Below are positions 25,409 to 33,882 of a DNA stretch of 64,000 nt, in pieces (within the stretch, counting starts at the first letter, position 1; every line of letters begins with the position of its first letter). A program made the position numbers and the translations under genes. This stretch comes from JANNBN01 sp963763885 (GTDB lineage Bacteria > Actinomycetota > Acidimicrobiia > Acidimicrobiales > JANYDT01). The stretch covers positions 868,001-932,000 of the forward strand of contig CAVXQD010000007.1 in the NCBI GenBank assembly GCA_963763885.1, given 5' to 3'. The notes beneath the pieces were generated by a model, which worked only from the letters and a program-made list of their open reading frames with translations, was not told the origin of the DNA and did no database searches.

Positions 25409-26290
25409 ATGCGCTCAGTCGGTTGGCCTCACAGCCCGTTTCTTTCGTCTGACGAGACAGCGCGCGTCACGCTGGTTGCCGGTGCCCGTCCACGCCAGGT
25501 GCTGCTGCAAGACCGCAATGGAACAGACCTCGGTCGGCTCCGTCTGGGCGAAGAGCAGGCAGACATCGCGCTGCTCACCACGCCTCGCAACAACGACTGG
25601 GGCACCATGCTCACGCTTCTGCGTGCGCCTTCGCTGGTCGCGGGCCCGGTCCCCGTTGCTCAACGCGCTGGAGCCACGTTGTGGTTTGCCAGCGGCACCC
25701 CGTCTGGTCCAACGTGCCCCGGCCATGCGGTGGAGTGGGTGGACCCTGGCGAGTGGTATCTGGTCGCAAGTCATCTCTCCACGGAACGCCACTGGTGGGA
25801 CGTGGTTGGCTGGGGCACTGGTTGGGGTAGCACCATCGAAGCCGAACTACACAGCGCGCATACAGATAATGGGCTTACGCTCATCGGCGTTGGCGAACCC
25901 ATCGTTGCGGCAAAGGTCTGCTTTCACAACCGCACGTTCAGCCACGATGAAGTTGTCAGCCAGGCCGACGTCCGACTGTTTCCGGGCGACCCCACCATCA
26001 CGTGGGACCTCACCGATGAAACCCTGCAGGTACTTGGCACACGGCAACCTGCATTGTCGTGGGATGCACCAACCGCTCGTTCAAAGCGCAAGGCGCTGCA
26101 GGTGCTGCCCGCACGCGTGCCCGTATGGGAAGCAGAAGTGAAGGTTCCTAGCGGCTTAGTGGTTGTTCAGATCAACCGCACGGGAGACGGCTTCGTGGTC
26201 AGCGGCGCGCCTCGACGCAGCGAACAGTCCGTGGCAACGGTGTCGTTGATGAACACGCCCTACCCTGCCGACGAAGACGCCACCCCGTAG
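25409..26290 (+). CDS. Hypothetical protein, coupled to hisD-like gene
   Basis: 293 residues from ATG 25409, 11 bases after the hisD-like stop, so in the same transcript. No signal peptide or membrane segment; Trp-rich middle (ERHWWDVVGWGTGWGS) and many short beta-like stretches. I do not recognise the family. Codon use is like its neighbours, supporting a real gene. Being co-transcribed, it may act with the dehydrogenase. Confidence 0.7.
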   Translation: MRSVGWPHSPFLSSDETARVTLVAGARPRQVLLQDRNGTDLGRLRLGEEQADIALLTTPRNNDWGTMLTLLRAPSLVAGPVPVAQRAGATLWFASGTPSGPTCPGHAVEWVDPGEWYLVASHLSTERHWWDVVGWGTGWGSTIEAELHSAHTDNGLTLIGVGEPIVAAKVCFHNRTFSHDEVVSQADVRLFPGDPTITWDLTDETLQVLGTRQPALSWDAPTARSKRKALQVLPARVPVWEAEVKVPSGLVVVQINRTGDGFVVSGAPRRSEQSVATVSLMNTPYPADEDATP

Positions 26291-26292
26291 GG

Positions 26293-27540
26293 CTACTCCC
26301 CTGGTGCTTTGGGTTCCTTCGGAAGACCAAGCACGCGCTCGCCAACGATGTTGCGCTGGATCTCGGCAGCACCACCCCAGATGGTCTCCGAGCGGGAAAA
26401 GAAGAACGACGACATCATCGGGCTAGTTGGGTAACCATCGCGGCGCTTCAAGCGCTGTGCTCCGGGCCAGCTGTTAGAGGAGTGACCCGCGTCGACGAGC
26501 ATCGATGAGGTACCGGCGATGTCGAGCGCCAGTTCCATTGCGTCGCGGTGCATCTCTGACCAGAACATCTTGTTGCAGACGCCGAAAGCGATGAGCCCGA
26601 AGTCCTTGCGCCCAGCAAGGTTGGTGGACAACGAACGCAGACCTTGAATACGCAGAATCTGGATCTTGGAGTAGTACTTCACCAGTGCCTGGCGGATGTG
26701 TGGCTGGTCAATTGCACCAGTCTCTTTGGCCATATCGACCATGAGGTTGAACTCGTCTTCGAAGCGGCGATAGCTGGTGGTTGCGCTGGATCCGCGCTCG
26801 TGCGACAGGGTTGCGTTTGCGACCACCCAGCCGTTGTTGACCCCGCCCACCACGTTGTCCTTGGGGCAACGTGCGTTGTCGAAGAAGACTTCGTTGAACT
26901 CGGCGGTTCCGTCGGGCTGGACAATTGGACGAACCTCAACGCCGGGCTGGCGCATAGGCACCAAGAGATACGAGATGCCCTTGTGCTTCGAGGCTTCCGG
27001 GTCCGTGCGGGCAAGCAGGAACACGTAGTCCGCATGCTGGGCCCCGGTGGTCCAGACCTTCTGTCCGTTGATGACCCACTCGTCGCCGTCCAGGACGGCC
27101 GAGGTCTTCAAGCTGGCGAGGTCGCTGCCTGAGTTTGGCTCCGAGAAGCCCTGACACCAACGCACCTGACCCTTGAGGATCTGCGGCAGGAAGTGCTTCT
27201 TCTGCTCTTCGGTGCCGTACTGAAGGATGGTGGGGCCAACCAGCGTGTCGCCGAAGAAGTCAGCTCGTAGCGGCGCACGATGCGCAGCAAACTCCTCTGC
27301 CAACACCACGTTCTGCATGGTGCTGAGACCCTTGCCGCCGTACTCCGTGGGCCACGCTGCACAGATCCAACCGCCTTGGAACAGGCGCGCAGGCCAACCT
27401 TCGTTGAACTCTTTGCGTTCATCCGCGGTCATCTCGAATCCCTCGTCCATCCAGCCGGCTGGCAAGTTGGCGGCCAGCCATTCACGGATCTCGACTCGAA
27501 AAGCATCGGCTTCGGGGGTGTAGTCCAGCGTCATCGACAT
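26293..27540 (-). CDS. Acyl-CoA dehydrogenase family protein
   Basis: FAD enzyme introducing a double bond into acyl-CoA. 415 residues from ATG 27540 (MSMTLDYTPEADAFR). N-terminal helical domain, beta-domain with QGFSEPNSGSDLASLKT and GQKVWTTGA (flavin-binding region), and a C-terminal helical domain ending RNIVGERVLGLPKEP. Similar to the actinobacterial FadE-type enzymes acting on branched or steroid-derived acyl-CoAs; exact substrate unknown. Convergent with the 25409 gene (2-base gap). Confidence 0.93.
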   Translation of the reverse strand: MSMTLDYTPEADAFRVEIREWLAANLPAGWMDEGFEMTADERKEFNEGWPARLFQGGWICAAWPTEYGGKGLSTMQNVVLAEEFAAHRAPLRADFFGDTLVGPTILQYGTEEQKKHFLPQILKGQVRWCQGFSEPNSGSDLASLKTSAVLDGDEWVINGQKVWTTGAQHADYVFLLARTDPEASKHKGISYLLVPMRQPGVEVRPIVQPDGTAEFNEVFFDNARCPKDNVVGGVNNGWVVANATLSHERGSSATTSYRRFEDEFNLMVDMAKETGAIDQPHIRQALVKYYSKIQILRIQGLRSLSTNLAGRKDFGLIAFGVCNKMFWSEMHRDAMELALDIAGTSSMLVDAGHSSNSWPGAQRLKRRDGYPTSPMMSSFFFSRSETIWGGAAEIQRNIVGERVLGLPKEPKAPGE

Positions 27541-27714
27541 GATGCAGAGCCTACGGCCAGTCAAAACCGAGTCCAAACTCAGGTTTCCGTTCGTTCGCTC
27601 AAGCGGGTCGACCGCGAACGTCGCGTCCTGCCTCGTCCTGCTCGGACGTGGCGCCCAAGGCAGATCGGGCTGATTGAGCGGATCGTTGACATACCCTCAT
27701 GTCATCGTGCACTA

Positions 27715-28785
27715 ATGACGAACCCCACACTGCCGCTTGTTAAGGCGCCTGAGCGGCCCACCATCGGCTGCCACGGCCTGTTGTATCGACAAGTCCTGCT
27801 CGCCAATGGGCACACTCCCAGTTCGATTCGCCATCGACTCTGCTCGGGCGAGTGGCGGCGGTTGTTCGACGGGGTGTACCTCGACATGGCCCAGCCGCCA
27901 GAGGTGCAACAGCACGCGTACATGGTTGGAGCGCTGGCTCGATGCGGCCCGGGATCGGTAATCGGGGGTGAGACTGCGGCAGCCTGGCACGGGTTTGACT
28001 CGACCAAGGGATGGGGATCTTCGCCGCTCGTGATGGTGCAGCCGCGAGAACAGAGGGTGCCGCAGCTTGAAGGCATCACCTTTCGCCGAACCCGGACACT
28101 TGACCAATCGCAAATCGTTTCGATGCGGACACCCCTGGGCTCGATTGCGGTGACATCCCGAGCGAGGACCTTGATCGACGTCATGGCGAACATCGACCTG
28201 GTGGAAGGTGAACGGGTTCTCGAATCGATGCTCCGCGGGGCCGATCCCCGTCGCCCTGACGTTTGGCGAGAAGCAGACCTTGCCGAACTGCAGCGGCTTG
28301 TCTCCGAGCATCCCCGGCAACCAGGTGCGCACCAAGTTCGCCTCTTGCTGAGCCTGCGGCCAGAGGGATGCCGACCCACCGGGTCAATCGCAGAAACCTC
28401 AACGGTCCAGGCCCTGCGGGGAGCGGGGTTCACCAACGTTGTCCGTCAACCGTTGGTCATCGCGCCAGACGAACACAACAACCCGCGGCAACACTTCCTC
28501 GATCTGTTTCTCCCCGACTATGTCTTGGACGTCGAGGTGGACGGCGACGAGCATCTCGACAGGAAGCGTCGATCAGCCGACGTGCTGCGAGATCGCCGCC
28601 TTTCGCGAGCGATGGGCATCCTTCGGTTCAGTGCGGCAGACGCCTTGTACAACCCACAGCGAATTGTCGACACGGTCAGGGACGAGATCCAGCGCATGGC
28701 GCACGACCAGCGAACGCTGCAGCAAATGAGCCACCGATTGGTGGGTGGCGAACTGCGCTTCACCATCGAACCGTCAGCCGCGTGA
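27715..28785 (+). CDS. AbiEi-like / DUF559 fusion protein
   Basis: 356 residues from ATG 27715. N-terminal half resembles AbiEi-type antitoxin winged-helix proteins (HRLCSGEWRRLFDGVYLD); the C-terminal part is a DUF559/Vsr-like PD-(D/E)XK nuclease fold (LDLFLPDYVLDVEVDGDEHLD ends the conserved core, then RDRRLSRAMGILRFSA). Such proteins are frequent in actinobacteria, often as solitary genes of unknown role. No AbiEii toxin gene is next to it. Confidence 0.8.
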   Translation: MTNPTLPLVKAPERPTIGCHGLLYRQVLLANGHTPSSIRHRLCSGEWRRLFDGVYLDMAQPPEVQQHAYMVGALARCGPGSVIGGETAAAWHGFDSTKGWGSSPLVMVQPREQRVPQLEGITFRRTRTLDQSQIVSMRTPLGSIAVTSRARTLIDVMANIDLVEGERVLESMLRGADPRRPDVWREADLAELQRLVSEHPRQPGAHQVRLLLSLRPEGCRPTGSIAETSTVQALRGAGFTNVVRQPLVIAPDEHNNPRQHFLDLFLPDYVLDVEVDGDEHLDRKRRSADVLRDRRLSRAMGILRFSAADALYNPQRIVDTVRDEIQRMAHDQRTLQQMSHRLVGGELRFTIEPSAA

Positions 28786-28817
28786 CCGACGGGTGGGCCC
28801 GGCTCGCGTCTCGTCGA

Positions 28818-28898
28818 GACGTTGTGTCCCCCACGCGCCTTTGTGTCCCGTGGTGACGACACTGACGGGACACAAAGGCGCGTACAGGACACAACGTC
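28818..28898. repeat. Nested double palindrome, family 1, copy B
   Basis: Outer arms GACGTTGTGTCC (28818-28829) and GGACACAACGTC (28887-28898); perfect 19-bp inner arms ACGCGCCTTTGTGTCCCGT (28833-28851) and ACGGGACACAAAGGCGCGT (28865-28883); loop GGTGACGACACTG. Compared with copies A and C, TTCGCGTCC has become TTTGTGTCC in both left arms with matching changes in both right arms. Lies between the DUF559 gene and the broken glycosylase gene. Confidence 0.95.
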
Positions 28899-29240
28899 GA
28901 CGGGGGTCGGCAACATGGCGCGCCAGCGAACAAACCGCGGCTCGTTGGCATGCGACGAATACAGCAACTTGTCGATCGGTGCTCCCCCATCAACGATCAG
29001 CCGGCCGGTCATGCCGAAGCGCAGGCCCAGCAGATGTCCCGAGTTGAGATCCATGACGAGCAGCTTGCCCAGGCGGCGAGCGGCCACAAACGAGGCTCCC
29101 ACCAACTCGTGGTGCAACAGATCGGCGGTTGTACCTTCCTTGAGAAACCAGTCGTCGTTCGCCCCGACTGTTGCGACTGTGCGGCCCACAAGCGCCTCGG
29201 CGGCCTTTCGATAGATTTCGATCTCCACAAGCTCCGGCAC
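28899..29240 (-). pseudogene. Fpg/Nei-type DNA glycosylase, N-terminal fragment
   Basis: From GTG 29240 the product begins PELVEIEIYRKAA, with the catalytic Pro2-Glu3 of the Fpg/Nei family, then RRLGKLLVMDL (conserved Lys) and FGMTGRLIVDGG. Similarity stops after EPRFVRW, about residue 110 of an expected 260-290, and the frame then runs into palindrome copy B. The H2TH and zinc-finger domains are missing, so it cannot act as a glycosylase. Confidence 0.85.
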
Positions 29241-29296
29241 CCCGAAATCGTTGCACGCGTTCAATCCGAATCGCGTCGCTCCGCTACGTTTCGAGC

Positions 29297-30532
29297 ATGA
29301 GCATCGTCGAAGCGCCCCTCGCCGAAACCCCGATCGACACACCCGCCGGTAGTCCAGCCAAGGCTGAACGGGCAGACAAGGCTCACTGGGCCCATTTGTG
29401 GGACGAGGTGGTCACCAGTGGTCTCTGTACCGGGTGCGCTGGCTGCGTGCTGGCTTGTCCGCACGACGTGTTGGGCTACGACGACACGCTTGGCATCTAC
29501 AAGCCGTTCCATCTCGAGGCCGAAGACGGACCCGGTGGATGCGGCCACGGGGAGAAGGGCTGCACCTCGTGCACCAGGGCGTGCCCACGGTTCCGCGCAT
29601 GGGAGACCGACATCGACAACTTCATGTTCAAGCGGGAACGTGAAGCCGGCGAGGTGGACGGCATCTCCAAGGACATCATCCTGGCCAGGGCTACGGACAA
29701 GTACGTCCACGAAAAGGGTCAGGACGGCGGGCTGGTCTCGGCGATGCTCATCTGGGCGTTGGAAAAGGGCTATATCGACGGGGCCCTTGTCAGCTACCTC
29801 GAAGGCGATGGTTCCACCTGGAAGGCAATCCCCGGCGTGGCTCGCACCAAGGACGAAGTTCTGGCGGCAGCAGGTAGTAGGTACACATACAGCGCCAACT
29901 CCATGGCATACGCCGAGGCAATCGGTCTTGGCCTTGAGAAGCTGGCCATGGTTGGCATGAGCTGCATGTCTTCAGTGCCTCCCGTGATGACCGCACGCAA
30001 GGCGGGCAAGCCGGCGCGCAAGTTTGCGCTCAACATCGGCCTGCTGTGCTCCAAGACGTTTGACGATGCCATCTTCGAGGAGCTCTTCGAGGCCAAGTAC
30101 GGCTTGAAGAAGCAAGACATGGTGAAAATGAACATCAAGGGCGTCTTCCAGATCTGGATGAAAGACGGCAGCTACCACGAGATCAACCTGAAGGAATGCC
30201 ACGCGTGGACCCGTCAGGGTTGCATGACCTGCCCGGACTTCGCGGCTGAACACGCCGACATTTCAACCGGTGGCATCGGCGCATTCAACGACTGGACGTT
30301 GACGATTGTCCGCACCGACCTTGGTCGCAAGATGATGATCGAAATGCTGGAAGAAGGTGTGATTGAGGGTCGCCCCGGTGACGACGATCCTGCCGCCATC
30401 GACCTGCTGCGCAAGCTGTCCATCGTGAGCCGTCGCCGCTGGCCCGAGAAGATCGAGTTCAGCAAGCCACGTCTTGGAATTCCACCACCCAAGCCAAAGG
30501 TCGACGCACCAAAGGTCGACGCACCAGCCTGA
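29297..30532 (+). CDS. FrhB-like coenzyme F420 hydrogenase/dehydrogenase beta-subunit family protein
   Basis: 411 residues from ATG 29297. Two ferredoxin-type cysteine sets: C44-C47-C50-C54 followed by Pro, and C82-C89-C92-C96 followed by Pro, each likely to hold a [4Fe-4S] cluster. The remainder matches the FrhB N- and C-domains (EKGQDGGLVSAML, GMSCMSSVPP, CMTCPDFAAEHADIS). Family members use F420 or related electron carriers; F420 is widespread in actinobacteria. Partner enzyme not in view. C-terminal tail Pro/Lys-rich with a KVDAP duplication. Confidence 0.9.
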   Translation: MSIVEAPLAETPIDTPAGSPAKAERADKAHWAHLWDEVVTSGLCTGCAGCVLACPHDVLGYDDTLGIYKPFHLEAEDGPGGCGHGEKGCTSCTRACPRFRAWETDIDNFMFKREREAGEVDGISKDIILARATDKYVHEKGQDGGLVSAMLIWALEKGYIDGALVSYLEGDGSTWKAIPGVARTKDEVLAAAGSRYTYSANSMAYAEAIGLGLEKLAMVGMSCMSSVPPVMTARKAGKPARKFALNIGLLCSKTFDDAIFEELFEAKYGLKKQDMVKMNIKGVFQIWMKDGSYHEINLKECHAWTRQGCMTCPDFAAEHADISTGGIGAFNDWTLTIVRTDLGRKMMIEMLEEGVIEGRPGDDDPAAIDLLRKLSIVSRRRWPEKIEFSKPRLGIPPPKPKVDAPKVDAPA

Positions 30533-30564
30533 TTCGGTCAGCCTTGATTCGGTCCGATCGGCGC

Positions 30565-31347
30565 CTAGCGCCGGTGGAAACGGTCGCGACGTTGACGCAA
30601 CGAGTCGAAGGGGACGATCGGCGCAATCGACGTGGTTGACCCGTCCGTGTCGTTTCGCAAGCACGCGTCTCGAACATCGACCGCCGGGGTTTCCGGGTCG
30701 ACCATCAGCAGCGCGCCGTGCCGGTGCATGCCGACGAACAGCCCAAGCCCTGGCAGCACCCGACGGTTGGACGCAGTTCGCACGGCCACGCGCAGTGCGT
30801 CGCGTTCAACGAGCGGAAGCCGGGCCAGCGACTGCCGCACATCCACGGCCGGTCGGTTCATGACCGTGGCGAGGGTCTCGACATCGTCGCCTCTCGGCAC
30901 TACATACGTGCCGGGTCGGGCTCGACGGCACAGGTACACCAGTGTGAGATAGCGCAGCAGAAGTTCCTTGTCCGACGTGTCCGGGAGCACCTGCGCAACG
31001 CGTCCGCCCATCACCAGACGACCCTGTTCAGGGTCCACAATGAGGCGGGTGCGAGTTGGCGCTTCCTGCCCGAATCGCAGCCCAAGCACGTCTTCGATGG
31101 CACCCAACTGAGGTTCTCCGCAGATCAGTCGGCCACGCTCGATCATGGATACATCGGCGATCGAAAGCCGTCCGCGCGACGAGTGTGCAACGTCTTCCCG
31201 AGACATCCCGGACTGGCGACGCGACTCGGCCACGAACATCCCAAGTCGCGCTGGAGGGATGAGTCCGAGATCTGCAATTGCCGTTGACACAACACGGGCA
31301 TCGACCACTCTCCGTGGTCGCTTGAGAGGAAGACTCCCTAGTCCCAC
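30565..31347 (-). CDS. HTH (XRE-like) transcriptional regulator
   Basis: 260 residues from GTG 31347. N-terminal Cro/C1-type HTH around ARLGMFVAESRRQSGMSRED and SIADVSMIERGRL; the C-terminal 150 residues have no recognised domain (VDPEQGRLVMGGRVAQ). Start could be a later codon. Divergent from the two-component system, so the shared 344-base gap may hold its targets. Confidence 0.75.
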   Translation of the reverse strand: MGLGSLPLKRPRRVVDARVVSTAIADLGLIPPARLGMFVAESRRQSGMSREDVAHSSRGRLSIADVSMIERGRLICGEPQLGAIEDVLGLRFGQEAPTRTRLIVDPEQGRLVMGGRVAQVLPDTSDKELLLRYLTLVYLCRRARPGTYVVPRGDDVETLATVMNRPAVDVRQSLARLPLVERDALRVAVRTASNRRVLPGLGLFVGMHRHGALLMVDPETPAVDVRDACLRNDTDGSTTSIAPIVPFDSLRQRRDRFHRR

Positions 31348-31468
31348 ATCTTGCAGGATTCCCCACCGCTCACGCCCACACCACTGAGTACTGGCTCAAC
31401 TTCAGGTCCGCTTATTCGCTGTCTGCATGAGTATTTATCCCCGGACCGAGAATCAAGCGTTGGAAGTG

Positions 31469-31498
31469 TTCACAAACAGTGAGAACTGGTGATATATT
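31469..31498 (+). promoter_or_regulatory. Predicted promoter for the two-component operon
   Basis: TTCACA (31469-31474), an 18-bp spacer, and TATATT (31493-31498) form a near-consensus sigma-70 type promoter. It would start transcription near 31505, leaving a leader of nearly 190 bases before the response regulator. Confidence 0.5.
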
Positions 31499-31504
31499 AG
31501 AAAC

Positions 31505-31610
31505 AGCTGGTCCTTCCCGCCAAGGGCCAGCGCCCCGGTTGCACTAGTTGCGATACGGGAAGGGTGCTCAGGCACCGGCCGGGGGGATTTCCGCCGAGTC
31601 CCTCCGGCCA
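31505..31610 (+). ncRNA. Structured leader or small RNA upstream of the response regulator
   Basis: Four potential helices: a 10-bp hairpin 31506-31515 with 31522-31531 (one G-U); an alternative 8-bp pairing CCTTCCCG (31512-31519) with CGGGAAGG (31556-31563) that excludes the first; GGTGC-TCAG-GCACC (31563-31576); and an 11-bp stem 31577-31587 with 31599-31609 (one G-U). No known RNA family recognised. Whether it is a cis leader or a separate RNA is open. Confidence 0.4.
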
Positions 31611-31614
31611 CCCT

Positions 31615-31655
31615 GAGACCCTCTGACACGGTCTCGTCTCTTCTGGAACGGTCTC
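31615..31655 (+). promoter_or_regulatory. GAGACC / GGTCTC repeat cluster
   Basis: GAGACC at 31615 and GGTCTC at 31630 and 31650: the two GGTCTC copies are 20 bp apart (two helical turns) and the first GAGACC is their inverse. Position before the OmpR-type regulator suggests an operator, possibly autoregulatory. Confidence 0.35.
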
Positions 31656-31691
31656 ACCGGACTCCCATCGAACACACCGTACGCTGAGGTC

Positions 31692-32369
31692 ATGCGAGTG
31701 CTCGTGGTCGAAGACGACGTCGCTATGTCAGACCTTCTCCGCCGAGCCCTCACCAAAGAGGGGTACGCGGTCGACACGGTCGACAACGGGACGGATGCAA
31801 TCTGGAGCATTACCGAGACGGACTACGACGTCGTTGTGCTCGACGTGATGATCCCCGCCCCCGACGGGTTCGCAGTCTGTGCCGAGGTGCGGCGCCGCAG
31901 CCGATGGAGCCCCATCCTTCTGCTGACTGCCCGGGACGCCGTGGACGACAGAGTGAAGGGTCTCGACGCCGGGGCCGACGATTACCTCACCAAGCCATTT
32001 GCGCTCGCTGAACTCTTCGCCCGCATCCGTGCCATCACACGCCGCGACATCAGCGAACGTCCGGTGCAACTCAACGTGGCCGACCTTGTGCTGGACCCGG
32101 CGGATCGTTCCGTCACACGCAACGGTGTTCCCATCGAGCTGTCCCCTACCGAGTTCGCGTTGTTGCTCCAGTTCATGCGCTCCCCGGATCAGGTGCTATC
32201 ACGCACCTACCTGCTTGAACACGTGTGGGACTTTGCATACGACGGCACATCCAACGTGGTCGACGTGTACATCAGGTACCTGCGCGAAAAGATCGATCGC
32301 CCCTTCAACCGCAACAGTCTGCAGACGGTACGCGGAGCGGGCTACGTGCTGCGAAGCTCGTCGGAGTGA
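31692..32369 (+). CDS. OmpR-family response regulator
   Basis: 225 residues. Receiver domain with acidic pair in VVEDDV, phosphorylation Asp D51 in VVLDVMIP, and the Lys in LTKPFAL; C-terminal winged-helix domain (ELSPTEFALLLQFM, TYLLEHVWDF, NVVDVYIRYLREKI, VRGAGYVL). Close in type to actinobacterial MprA/TcrX regulators. The stop overlaps the kinase start (GTGA at 32366-32369). Confidence 0.97.
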   Translation: MRVLVVEDDVAMSDLLRRALTKEGYAVDTVDNGTDAIWSITETDYDVVVLDVMIPAPDGFAVCAEVRRRSRWSPILLLTARDAVDDRVKGLDAGADDYLTKPFALAELFARIRAITRRDISERPVQLNVADLVLDPADRSVTRNGVPIELSPTEFALLLQFMRSPDQVLSRTYLLEHVWDFAYDGTSNVVDVYIRYLREKIDRPFNRNSLQTVRGAGYVLRSSSE

Positions 32370-33841
32370 CCGACACCGAATCGCTTCCAGCCGAACCAGC
32401 CACGCCGCGCTCCGCGACGCGCTCGGTCAACGCTGTTCTGCGGTCAGCCCGAGCGCCGCGAACACTACGAACACGGTTGACCGCTGTCGTCTCGGTCATC
32501 GCCACGGTTGCGATCGTCGCGACGCTGGTCGCCATCGCGTACGGGCTTCCGCGCTTGCTACAAAACGCTCTGGAAGACGAGCAACGAACCCGCGTTGACC
32601 GCATCGAGCAGTCATTGCTCAGCAGCGGAAAGTTGCCCGACAACGAGACGTTTGCTCAAGTTGTCGCTCCAACAGCTCTCGGCGCAAACATCATCGACAA
32701 GACACCGTCGTTCGACGGCGCGTCACTGCTGAGCTCCACACAGTTGGAGCTGGCCTTGTCAGGGCAGAACGTCACCATCAATACCGAAGTGGAAGCGTTG
32801 GACGGCAGCGCCCGCTTGTTCGCCAGAGCAACCGTTGTCGGCGGCCGACCGGTGGTGATTGTGGTTGGGTCGTCGCTGCAGCAGCTTGACCGCACGCGTC
32901 GGCTCCTGATTGCCACAATGCTTGCCGGTGGTTTCGTGCTCTCCTTGCTCACCGCCGCTGGCGCCTGGTTGGTGTCCGGAGCTGCCCTGCGCCCCGTGCA
33001 ACGGATGACCGATGAAGCCGCATCGCTTGCCAACGCCACCGAGGCCGGGGGCGTCGACGGACTTCGTAAGCGTCTAGACATTCCCACCTCAAAGGACGAG
33101 ATTGCGTACCTCGGTGAGACGTTCAACGGCTTGTTGGACCGGGTCGAGGAATCCGTACGCCGTGAGCGCGCGTTCGTCGACGACGCGTCGCACGAACTGC
33201 GCACACCTCTCGCGATTCTGCGTGGCGAGTTGGAGCTGGCAGCTGCGCACCCTGGCGATGCAGAGGAACAGCAGGCGTTGGTCACGCGATTGGCTCGGGA
33301 AGTTGATCGTCTGGCAAACCTGGCAGACGATCTGCTGGTTCTTGCGCGTGTTGGCTCTACGGAAGCTCCCAACTATGCCCAGGTCGATTTGCTGAGCGTG
33401 GCTGCACGCGTTGTGGGCCGGCTGGGCTCTGCAGCACCGCGTGTTCGTATCGAAGTGAACGGAGACCGTGGCACGGTTGCATGGCGGGCTGATCACGCCG
33501 AACGGGTGCTCAACAACCTCGTTGCCAATGCGGTTCGCCATGCACGCGAACGGATCGCAGTCACCGTTCAGCAGACCGACAACAGAGTGTCGTTGATGGT
33601 CAGCGACGACGGGCCGGGGTTCAGCGAGGAGTTCCTCCCGCACGCGTTCGAGCGGTTCGCAACTGCAGACCGGGCTCGGACCAGACGCCAGACCACCGGC
33701 GGCACCGGCCTTGGCCTGGCCATCGTGCGAGAACTGGTTGAGGCCCGTGGCGGCACCGTTTCGGCAACCAACGGACCTCCTACCTGGGACCCTCGGGGCA
33801 ACGGGGCCTTGGTCGTGGTGACCATTCCCCCACTCTCGTAG
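32366..33841 (+). CDS. Membrane sensor histidine kinase
   Basis: 491 residues from GTG 32366. Two membrane helices (AVVSVIATVAIVATLVAIA and LLIATMLAGGFVLSLLTAAG) flank an extracytoplasmic sensor of about 120 residues with no named domain; then HAMP, DHp with H276 in ASHELRTPL, and HATPase_c (NNLVANAVRHA, SDDGPGF, GGTGLGLAIV). Cognate of the overlapping response regulator. Confidence 0.96.
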   Translation: MTDTESLPAEPATPRSATRSVNAVLRSARAPRTLRTRLTAVVSVIATVAIVATLVAIAYGLPRLLQNALEDEQRTRVDRIEQSLLSSGKLPDNETFAQVVAPTALGANIIDKTPSFDGASLLSSTQLELALSGQNVTINTEVEALDGSARLFARATVVGGRPVVIVVGSSLQQLDRTRRLLIATMLAGGFVLSLLTAAGAWLVSGAALRPVQRMTDEAASLANATEAGGVDGLRKRLDIPTSKDEIAYLGETFNGLLDRVEESVRRERAFVDDASHELRTPLAILRGELELAAAHPGDAEEQQALVTRLAREVDRLANLADDLLVLARVGSTEAPNYAQVDLLSVAARVVGRLGSAAPRVRIEVNGDRGTVAWRADHAERVLNNLVANAVRHARERIAVTVQQTDNRVSLMVSDDGPGFSEEFLPHAFERFATADRARTRRQTTGGTGLGLAIVRELVEARGGTVSATNGPPTWDPRGNGALVVVTIPPLS

Positions 33842-33882
33842 GGCCACCCCCACGAACTACGTACGCTTAGTTTGCCGGCGAG

